A DNA stretch of 64,000 bases, taken from Phoronis australis. Lineage: Eukaryota; Phoronida; Phoronidae. The first letter of the stretch is position 1; each line of letters opens with the position of its first letter. Below the pieces are notes generated by a model. That model saw only the letters and a program-made list of their open reading frames with translations. It did no database searches and was not told where the DNA came from. Shown one piece after another: positions 1 to 10,700 of this stretch. The DNA lies in assembly GCA_002633005.1 (NCBI GenBank), contig NMRA01000120.1, positions 432,423 to 496,422 on the forward strand. Reading direction: 5' to 3'. Made by a program: the position numbers and the translations under genes.

Positions 1-2029
1 ACCATTGGAGACTGGGAAAGTTATGCCAGACTAGTGAAATCATATTTGCTCAGTTTTCCGAGAAAGATATGTGATAGGAAATTGGAAATTATCACTTTCT
101 GCGTGTTCAAGCTTTGAATGTAATTTAAAAGTGGTAATTGTCGCCCCATTAGTATGGAGTTCTATCTATATGGACTGATACCCAGTTGTTATTGTTTGGT
201 TCATTGGTTACCTTACCTGGATACAAATCTCATATTTATTATTAACATTGCGTTATTTCAATCCTAAATATATGTTTGTTATGAACTGACCATTGTTGTT
301 CACCGTCAAAATGCTCGAGATGCTCGTAACTGATGTCCAGCACCTGCATCCTTGGTAACAGCATGTGGTCAGTTCTAGCTGTTCAGTCTCAGACATAAGA
401 CCAATTACCTGAGGAGCTTGCAAGCCTGTAGTAGCTGTCCACAAACCCCTTGGATAATTTGTTTTTGCAGGCCTGTTGAGGAGGTGGGTGTTGAATTTCT
501 TGACGTAACTGGTGTCCTGACTAAAATAGCCATAACTGGCTCTTCTGGTGTTTTTTGCATGGTGGTCTACTAAATCTACCCCTCTTCAGGCATTTTCATG
601 TTTCTACCTGGTTTGAAGGAAGGTCACCTTGTTTGAAGGAAAGTCTTTTGTCATATTTTGTCACTTATTGCTTATGGTGTTGCTTTCTACCAGTGAATTT
701 GTTCCATGTTTTTAGTTGTGCCTATTTAACATAGTAAAATCTTATCAATGAATTTGTCCAACAAATGTAGTTAGGCCTCGATAATTACCTTGACGAGCGT
801 AAAGCAGGTGTGGTGGAGGTCCCCTGAATGCATACAATAACTGTACAACAGATTTGTTCTGATGTGTTCCTGGTAATATTTCAGGGAACCTTTTATCACT
901 ATGGAGTACCAGAGTCATGGAGAAAGTCCCTGGGCGAAATAAAGTGTCATACACGAAGATATATTGATTGAGCCCTAATCTTTGAACCTAGTTGTAAATT
1001 ACAGCAAAATCTTGCAAATTTAGGACCCAGTGTGAAAGACCAAAGAAATTCTTTTTTTCTTTCATTTTTCCATGAAGATGAGTGGAACCAAAGAAATACT
1101 TAGTCATTGTTAAAACACCACCATAATAACATGTAGTTGTTGATCCATTTGGCATAGTTCGTTGTATTCAAATTAAATGTGGTCTGCTGGACAATAGTCC
1201 TAGAACCTCGGGGATATTACGCCTCGATCCTTCTAAGGGAAGATGGTACTGAAGATTTTCGGGAACCGTCGTCTCTATGCTTTCTCACAAGATCTCATCA
1301 TGTAAATTCTCATCTCAAGCAGCACCATCTTTTTTTTTGAAAGAGACAATGCCTCAAGGTTTTAGGAGATTAACTTTGTGAGTATTGTCGAGCAGACCAG
1401 ATTTAATTCGAATACAACTTAGTACCATAGTTAACAACAGACAATGATTTTAGAAACTGTGGACCCTCCCATCAATTTGGAAATTATTTTTGCCCCAAAT
1501 TGGTGAGATTTCACCATACTGGGCTTGGCATTAAAACTGTCCGCTCATTATTGCTTGAGAAAAGGTTGTACATGCTGACTTGTCACAGTGTGTCATTTTA
1601 TTGGCCGATAGCGGTCTCAAGGAATGACGTATCATCAGTTCTTTGCAAGACCAAAAAAAATCACGTCTTATCGGAGTAATGAACCAGTCAAGACTAATTT
1701 TATAGCGATGGTCTAAATCAGAAGTTAGGAGACTTTGTTTTCAGGCTATTATAGTGTAAAAATATTTGTTGTGGCGGATTGAATGATGTGTCTTGTGGCA
1801 TAACTCACGTTGTCACGTGTGATGTCAACCATACCTTTAGATCTATGTTAATGTAATTCACATCAAAGTTAGTGAAGAAAGGGAAATATTTGTGATACCT
1901 GAGAAAGTAAGTAGGTTTACTTTCACTGTGACGTATATTCTAGGGCAATCGGCTGATTGTGAGGTCTATCACGTTTTTTACCTGTCAAACTGTTTCCTTG
2001 TTTGCTCTTTGTAAATCATTGACCTAGAC
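1..2029. other. Upstream flank, no gene recognised
   Basis: No frame over 70 codons and no familiar motif. The only structure found is the inverted-repeat element at about 1127-1455. A non-coding first exon and promoter of the receptor gene could be anywhere here; nothing marks them. Confidence 0.6.
1127..1455. mobile_element. Foldback/MITE-like inverted repeat, ~330 bp
   Basis: The left arm around 1151-1199 (GTTGTATTCAAATTAAATG, then GGTCTGCTGGACAATA) is the reverse complement of 1382-1431 (TATTGTCGAGCAGACC, then ATTTAATTCGAATACAAC) with a few mismatches. Similarity fades toward the outer edges, so the ends are approximate. It has no coding capacity. Confidence 0.65.
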
Positions 2030-3592
2030 TACCGTAAGCATTCGGGTTAATGTCCAGGGCAGTTAAATTGGCAAACTCAAAAATTGGGGGGTGGGGTGGG
2101 CGTTTAACCACACATGGCGCTTAAACATGAAATTTCAAGAAATCGTGGGTGGGTCGGTGCTTAACTGAACATGGACGCTTATTACGACAGGCAACCGTCC
2201 CCGGGCAGTTATTCTTACCTCACAATCTGAGTCGCCACACGTACTCGGAACAGGAAACAGTGCAAAGAGCTTGACCTTCACATCGCTAAATGACGGTAAA
2301 AATGTCATATCAGCGGATGATCGCAACCGACAAAGGTTCTTTTGCCTTCAGATTGGTCATTCACTACTAAATGTAAAAACTTGCGGGAGTAATACTGTAC
2401 CACCATCCTGTGGTCTTGTTAGAGCTGTAGTGCGCAGACAACAAGTGACCATGTAGCGTTCCACTTGGATTGCAACTACGCGTGTATATATTAAATTTAT
2501 GACTACACCTCCCCTTACTACCTTCAGTTTTCACTCCCCTAGTCGTCAGTCTACCACGTTGTAGATATTTCAGACTCGAATGGAAAGAATATTGTTCCGG
2601 CTGAAGCTGGTCAATTTAGAAACAAAATTATTTCAGGTGGCTAAAAGACGTAGTTGGAAATGATATCCACACAGTCATGTCTAGGCGGGGTGTTGTCGCA
2701 AGAACTCGTATCATAAAGAACTGACAGCGACATTAGTGAAACTTGCTGATGCGAGTTTGACTGAGATGCAATAAGTGAAAAACAAAATTTAACTTGCATT
2801 TTTTATTACTTCAAGAGGATACATGAACATCCTTTGAATTCCCAAACCACAAAGCAACAAATTCATCCAGTGGCAGTGAAGTCACACTGTCTTTTCAGTT
2901 GCCACACGTACTCGATAACCCGGCAATTAGAATCAGCAAAATAAGGAGAATTTGGCACTTTTCCGTGAGTTATGGGAATTCTTCAAAATCAGGGGGCTAA
3001 TCCCATCTAAAGTGATTAAGAGGTTTGGCAAAACCACTGTGTTTTCTATGGCCTGATTTTCTTGAATATATGTTTCTTTCTAGTGCATTGCAGTCAGAAA
3101 CTCAGTGCGGTAGGCAGCGTCGCTGAAAGCGGAGGTATTGAAGCCGGTGGGGTTTCTAAAGTTTGCGATCATGTAAAGAAAATAAAGTGACAAGTGTTCA
3201 AGTATTGCATTTTGAAGTAAATCTATGACCTGGGACAATAGTTTGTTACTTGTTATATTATAATTCACATTGTCAAACCACTGTCTGGGAGGCTGTGGTT
3301 GCACTCATTGTTATCATTGGTCTTTATCTAAAACTAAGTCGGGGAATCGCGCGTTTCCTTAGCACTGGGCGCTTAATCGTCAATCTTCAAAAGTCGGGGA
3401 TGGGCGCTCAACTGGGAGGTGGATGCTTAACTGAGAGGTGAACGCTTAACTGAGAGGTGGGCGCTTAACTGAAAATCTTCAAAAATCACAGAGGGGCGCT
3501 TAACCGAGAACTGGGTGCTTAAATTGCAAATCCACCTAAAGTTGGGGATGGGCGGTTAAGTGTACCTGAGCGTTGACTCAACGTTTATGGTA
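2030..3592. mobile_element. Non-autonomous TIR element, 1.56 kb (family T1)
   Basis: The ends are inverted: TACCGTAAGCATTCGGGTTA on the left and, read from the other strand at 3592, TACCATAAACGTTGAGTCAA. Both subterminal regions carry repeated GGGCGGTTAA / GCGCTTAACTG motifs. A second copy, opposite in orientation, lies at 44699-47054 and shares internal sequence (around 3100-3160 here). No transposase frame is visible, so it is probably a deletion derivative. Confidence 0.75.
3399..3476 (+). repeat. 19-bp tandem repeat in the T1 subterminal region, ~4 units
   Basis: Units of the form GGATGCTTAACTGAGAGGT begin at about 3399, 3420, 3439 and 3458. They repeat the GCTTAACTG motif found at both ends of T1, as subterminal transposase-binding repeats often do. 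Confidence 0.8.
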
Positions 3593-3739
3593 ACTGTCGT
3601 AAACTCATGGAAAAATCGTCTTTCTTGCTTTCATTATCAACGAAATTTTGTTGGCCAAGGTGGAGAAAATCTTACTTTTATTCTCATTAAGTTGGTCTTG
3701 TGATAATCCTTATGGTGATAAGATTCTAGTGCCGTTCAC

Positions 3740-4300
3740 CCACAACAAGATTGAAACCGTGATGTGACTTGAATACGTATGTACCATGATAGGACTCTAT
3801 TTCCGTTACCAATGCGAGTCACACCACTGATAGTTTCGGTGTTCTTATTGGTAGCGGAATTCAAATTCAAATTCTTACGAACTCAAGTCACATGACTGAT
3901 AGTTTAATATGCTCTTATTGGTAACGGAAATTTAATTTTATCATGGTACTTGCCTTTGCAAATACCATCACTGGTGGTTTCATGTCATTGTTGGGTTCAT
4001 TGTTTTTGTTGGTAAGGGAAACTGACCCCTCTCTCGGAACTTTCATGTACTTAAGTCATGTCGCAGATGGAAATGATGTCCTTGCTGGGTTCAATGTACA
4101 TAATGAAAATCTAATCATATCGCGTTTAACTTACCCACTCGAGTCACGTCGTTGATGGCTTTGATGTCCTTGCTGGGTTTCATGTTCGTGTAAGTAACGG
4201 AAATAGAATCCTATCCTGGTAATTACTAGCTCGAGTCCCGTCACTTGTGCTATCCTTGTCCTTGTTGGTAAATAATGGAAATAGTATCCTATCATGGTAA
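3740..4300 (+). repeat. Degenerate minisatellite-like repeat
   Basis: Diverged units of roughly 95-130 bp share ACTCAAGTCACGTCACTGAT, TCCTTGTTGG and GTAACGGAAATAGAATCCTA. A weak relative (GGTACGGAAGTGTAATCCTA) recurs near 34470. The units are too diverged to fix a period by eye. Confidence 0.6.
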
Positions 4301-4646
4301 GGCGACAATGTTATGAGTGCACTGTAGAAGGCCTCAATCGATTACTGTTTTTTAGTCTGGTAAGCTAGGCAATATGGAGCTTTAAAAGATTAATAACTGT
4401 AAATAAACACTGTATCACTAGTAATGCTCATGGCATAGCTAACATCAGCAATGTGTTGAGAAACTTTGAGCACATATAACCTTGAAAAATGAAAAAAGGT
4501 CAACCGTGGCAATTGTTTTTGTGTGAAATTGGTCAGATGGTACCGTATGTTGATACATGGTATATCTTGCTAACATCATCCCTGGAGCCGAGTTTCTGAA
4601 GGCTTTTGTGCAATGTTTTGATTATAACGTGTATTTTGTCGCTTAG

Positions 4647-4791
4647 GTGAGTTGACATGGAGACAGATATCGGCTTGAGCTCGTTTGAAGTCAAACAGGA
4701 AGTGAGTGACTACTCGTATGATATGTGCGCCGATTCAGCGATGAAGTCATCCACTGACTTATTGGACAGACCAAGCTTTTCAGATGACACG
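4647..4791 (+). CDS. NR exon 1 of coding region (5' UTR end + residues 1-45)
   Basis: The acceptor TCGCTTAG precedes 4647, ten UTR bases follow, then ATG at 4657. The donor ACG|GTGAGA is at 4791/4792, phase 0. It encodes the short A/B region with the VKQE SUMO-type site at K13. The acceptor just before the ATG implies at least one upstream non-coding exon that I cannot locate. The 3' end of this exon and its donor are copied twice more in the following intron. Confidence 0.85.
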
Positions 4792-7700
4792 GTGAGATGC
4801 TTGTGCTTAATTACAATGATTGTTTCCTAATTTATATTAAAAGAATTTCAATGACCGACCTTATACACGTAGGGTGTATAAGATCGGTCTTGTCAAAACG
4901 TTGACAGACCAAGCTTTTCAGAGGACACAGTGAGATGCCTGTGCTTAATTACAATTATTGTTTCCTGATTTATATTAAAAGGATTTCAATGACCGACCTT
5001 ATACACGTAGGGTGTATAAGATCGCTCTTGTCAAAACGTTGACAGACCAAGCTTTTCAGAGGACACGGTGAGATGCCTGTGCTTAATTACAATTATTGTT
5101 TCCTGATTTATATTAAAAGGATTTCAATGACCGACCTTATACACGTAGGGTGTATAAGGTCGGTCTTGTCAAAACGTTGACAGATCAATTTTATCACATC
5201 AACAACAGTTGGTGTGGTTTTGATACGGATATGAAAACCCTTATGATCAATTTGAAAAAAATGGTTACACATTGGAACTGATAAATCAACTACTGAGAGA
5301 GAGGTTACGTAAATCTGACAGCAATTTCCGGATGGACAAAAAAAATTGCAAATGTTCTTTTTTGGCTACATTTTTATGGTTGCTCAGCGTTAAATTGACA
5401 AACTTGTGAAACATTATTATAGAGATCTGAGAATTGTGTAAGTCTAAAATTATCTAGTTTGTTCCGTACTAATGGTAAAATCCCTTTTGGTATTAATTCC
5501 CGGGTAATGCATAAATTTGTTTGTGCTAGTTATGGTTCCAGCTATATTGGTGAAATTATTCGTCATCTTGAAACCCGGGCAAAAGAACATTTAGGTACTG
5601 ACAAAAATTCTCACATTAATGACAACTTTCAGAGATTCAGCCACTGTAATGGTGATTGCACGTTCAGCAAATGATTCAGTATTCTGTATTGGGCTGCGGC
5701 AATATTCCTGCCTTTCTGCCATTGGCGCATAAAAAATAAAAAGGCGCTAGTACGTTGCAGCAGTGTGCCCCTGGAGTGCATCTTTAAAAACGCAACACTC
5801 CTCTAAAAATGCGAGATTCTAGTCAACTTACAGCCAATCGCGACAGGAATTACTTGCAGTTTTCGAATGAGGAGCCCAGCAGCACAACTTTTTGAAAAAG
5901 GCACACGTTTTGTCATCAGGTGCGTCCAAAGGGCACAAGTTCAAACCTGGTCAGGAATATCCCTGAGGCTGAAACAACAAAGGGACAAAATCCAAGAGTT
6001 AATTCTCATCAGCTGGCTCAAGCCTGAACTGAATAAGCAGCTGACACACAGCAGGCTGTCACTGGTCTTATGTCACTTTGTTACTATGATGGGTCCTAAT
6101 ATCTTTACTGTACACTGTGTGGGTCAACATTGCTAGATAGCCTTGATTGCTTGTCCTGAAGATGGTGCATAAGACATGGAAACAAACGTGTTGAATTTGC
6201 AAAATGATTGATGTAGTTACTTACTTGTCTTCGTTGAGACCAACTTGTTGTAACTGTTTCAGAATGTCCAAGGTGACGGTCGTGAACCGCGGAGGCGTAA
6301 GAAAGTAGCAGATAAAGACAAGCTATTCTGTGTGATATGTGGTGACAAAGCAATGGGATACAATTTTGGTGCTGTCACCTGCGAGTCTTGTAAAGCCTTC
6401 TTCCGCAGAAATGCGCTCAAAACGAAGGTTGGTAGTTGGCATAGGACACAATTTGGCAAGCAATGGGAATATTATTTTGTCAAATGGCTCGACGAAAGAA
6501 ACTTTTGGAAGTGTACCTTGTTAGCGAGGTTCGGTGCTCTTCTGTTGGGCTTTTGCAGCTAGTAAATGGGAAATTTACTGTTTTAGCTATTGTTTTTGTC
6601 CTAAATTGAAAAAAATTCGCACTTGTTTTTATGCACCCACACATTTATATGTGGACACATTATGCTGTCATCCTAGTCCATCCATCCGTCCAGCGTCAGC
6701 TGCTCTATCTCCAAAACGTCTCCATGAAATTTTGCACGTGTGTACGTTTCGTGGATGGGACGGCATGAGCGAACTTTCAGACGGATCTGACTACTGATGT
6801 GCCACCTAGTGGCAATTTAATTTTTTTACGTTTACCTCTGTATGTTCAAAGGTACTCAACGTATTTTCATAAAATTTGTCATACAGGCATCTGCTAATGA
6901 AGTGACGCTCGGTTTTCAGATGGATTCGACCTAGTTTGCGTCGCCTAGTGGCCATTGTTACTGTTTTTGAGTCTGTTTTTTGACATCCACTCGTCTATCA
7001 ACCAAACCGCTTTCAGGATAATTGTGAAAATTTGCATGTATGTTCCTACTATGAAGTGGACGGCTGACGATGATTTTCCGATGAGTTCGACTACTGTGGC
7101 ACCTCCTAGTGGCAATTTTGTTTTTTTTTGTGCTCATGGCTGTATCATGGCAGGATCTTTACTTAATTTAGCAAGTGTATATATATGATGTTGACAATGG
7201 ACGACGACGATTTTCGAACGGATCTGACAGCTGGTGTTCCCCTAGTGGCAATTTTGGTTTTATACATTTGTATCTTCAAAGGTCCTCAACAGATTTTCAT
7301 AAAATTTTGAATATAGGCATCTATTGGTGAGATGACGATATAATCATGTTTTTGGATGGAATCGAGGTATTTTGCGCCACGTAGTGTCCATTTTTGCTGT
7401 TTTCAAATCTTGTTTTTGGCGTCCATCCCTTGATCAACCAAATCATTTTAGGAATGGTTTTGAAAATAGGCGTATATGTTTTCAGTGTGAAGAGGACGTT
7501 TGATGATGGCGACTGACTACTGTTGGGCCTCCTAGTGGTAGTTTTGTTTTGCTTTGCGCCCATAGCTGTATCTCCAAAACCCACTGCAGGATCTTTATTA
7601 AATTTAGTAAGTGAATTTATATGAAAATAACAGACGACGACTTTCAGGCGGATGGAACGGACGCTGTGCCCACAAGTGGCAATTTCATTTTGTTCTGTTT

Positions 7701-10700
7701 TCTTTTGTTTCTCTGAATTTCCTTGACAGATTTTTATGGAATATGGCATGTTCCCATTTTTGGATGGATTGTACGTTTTTGCGCCATCTAGTGGCCATTT
7801 TTATGATACAAATAATAAATAACCCTAACAGCACACTGTTTGCGATGCATTCGTGGGTGCCTTTCAACACTCCACGTTGCTCTTGTTATTGAGGGAAGCG
7901 CTTTTATTAGAACTATTTAAAATTTACTATTTCATGCAGTTTTGGTGTATGAAAACAACAGAATTTATTGAAACCTCGCATGGCCATCCCATCTTTGCAA
8001 CTAGGTGCGAATATAATGGTCGACTTCAGTATTTTGACAGGACATTTTGTTTTGATTTTGCAGTTATGAGAATGATTCTCCGTTTCGGAAATTACACACG
8101 TTACCACTGATTTCCTAAATTTCAACTTTTGTAGTGGGTTCAGGGTGTGTATTTTGGGTGTTAAACTGAGTGTGTAAAACTTGTTTCGTCTTACACTAGG
8201 TTCACATGAGTGGTGAAAACACCAGCAAATTTTCATTCTCAAAAAAGGTATTCAGGTGGACTTGCGGTCCATGTCGGGGTAATTTTGGCCAGCAGTTATT
8301 TTGTTTTCTAAGGACCTGAACCCTCTTAAAGCAGAAATCGACATCAAAGCATGTATATTTAATAATGACTGATTAATAAGACAATGGTGAACGAAGGTCT
8401 CTTACCCTTGCACATGTTTGTTTGAAGTAGGCAGTCTGGCTACAAAAGGGTCAGTAAAAATGCCAGCACATTTGGGGTAGCTCGTACCACCAGGAAAGCT
8501 CCAGTGAAGCGACGCCTATAGGTTTCACATTGCGTGCTTTTTGTCCGATAGCGAAAAACATTAGCGTTTTAGGCAGTTTGAAGATGAAGGTTTGTATGAT
8601 TGCCAAGGGGCACACTGTCTCACATCAAAAGTCTGGTGGATTTGTAATTGATATCAACTTGAAGCTCAGGTTTAATTGTGTGTCTATTTCTAGCAACTGG
8701 AATGTAGTTTTGGTGGAAACTGCAAGATTGACCCATTCACACGGAAATTCTGTACGAAATGCCGCCTAGATAAGTGTTTTAAAATGAAGATGAAAAAGGA
8801 GTGGATACTGGGTATGTAATTACTGCACTTAAGGCCCTTTCACACTAACGTCGACGCGTCGATGTTTTTGTGAGTTGCGGTCAGTATGAATGGTTAAGTT
8901 CGGTTCTGGATCGAAGTTAACAGCGCCAGTTAACTCTTCAATAAACAAGTGAATTTAACAGCAGAGTGTCGATGCTGCGGTGCAGTATGAATTGTTAACT
9001 TCGGTCCCATTAAAGTTATCGCCACTGTGATCGTCAACAAGTAAAGGGCAGTGTCATCGCTAGAAGTTGCTTATATTTTGGTCAAATAATCAATAATTGA
9101 TTTAGGAATAATAGCACATGTAAATGTTCCCAAATTGTCACATTAAAAAAATCTTAGCGTACAGCGCTACCTTGCGATTACTTCGATGACAACAGTGTCA
9201 CCTGCCGTTTACTTCGATGTTCCTCAACTACCGAAGCCAGTATGAACGATTCAGTTAACTTCGCAGTTTACTTCAACGCTCCACTTAGACCGGAGTTAAG
9301 TACCATAGTAAGAAAAGGCCTTTAGTCACAAATTAGGCATTTGCATGTCTTTCTAAAAATTCGGGATTTTTTTATTTTGATAAGTTTCAGACATATAAAA
9401 GCGGAAGTTTGTCCAAAATGTAAGGCGTTTGTCCAACTCACTAATCATATTTGCAATAGTGTAATTGTTACTCTGTTTAGTATTTACGGATAAAAGTGTT
9501 CATCATTGTTTCCTGTGACAATGGTAAAAACGAAAAAGTTAGTTACTAGGAAACAGTTAGTTAGTTGAGCATAAGGTTTTAGCCTGCAGCTCGGGCCCTT
9601 GATGTGATCAAAGGGGTGAGCTGAAGGCTTGTCGTTCATCTGAGCTGATTATTTTTACTCTTCTAAACGAGTCCGACTTACTGAAAGGCCATGTTCACGG
9701 AGTGGGGCAACCATACCCTGGGACTCGGTCTGAGTTATGTCAAGATGTGACTTATTGATATCGCAAGTTTTACTGTGTTTGAATTGTGAATTCTATTAAG
9801 ATAACTAACTTCTATTGGGTGATACAAAAAGTTGCTTGCACACAGAGGTATTCATTAGCTTAGACGCACTCCTGTACTTTGTACCGATGTAACGTTACAG
9901 TTTTATTTATAGACGACGAGGCTCTAAAGAAGCGGCGTGACCGTCAAATCCAGGCAAAGCAGCATCAAGTGCAGCATCATCAGCACCAGATGGCGCCCTG
10001 CTCGTCTACCTCTGGTGACGATTATGTAGTGGCATCGTCTGGTTCATACATGATGAGCTCGGGTCCCATGGACCTCCAAAGCTTGCAGAGGTCGCTGTCA
10101 ACGTCATCGGCAAACAGTCCGGGTTCCACTAGCATTACATCTGCAATGGAGGCGAGACCATCTGTATCAGATGACGACAGTATGGACTACTGCATACCTA
10201 TGGCGGAAGAGCATGCCAAGGAGATTGAGTCCATAAGGGAGTCCTACACCAGGTATATAGTCTGAAGAACTTGGCATTATTTTGTCCCATTAATCAGGAT
10301 GTTATTATGACTCCCATTCCTTTTGTATCACCATTTTAGAGACCTGGAGTATTCATGATATTTGAAAACGAACAGAATTCAAGGAATTGAGAACTTCTTT
10401 CATGTGATTAGAGGTTTTGAATAGAATTAACACTTATTTCACGAGTAGTAATGAGTGTGTAAGGTGCAAGTTTAATTGCTGGTGATAGGGGGGTTCACCC
10501 ATCCACAGCTCTTTAACTATTTGAGTGGCTTGGAAGAGCGGCACAAACTTAAAAGCTGTATGTAGTAAGGAACTTAGCCCCTTAGGCTACTTACCCCACA
10601 AAATCAGTTCCGAATTTTCTCTGATGATGATAGAATTTTACGACTACTTATGAGCCAAGAGGAACAAATGAAGAGCAATTTATCTCGTCTCTTTTAATTT

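Noticed and set aside
7321-7749. 142-codon minus-strand frame
   Set aside because: Lies over the divergent intronic array and has low-complexity composition with no motif; length is explained by repeat periodicity.
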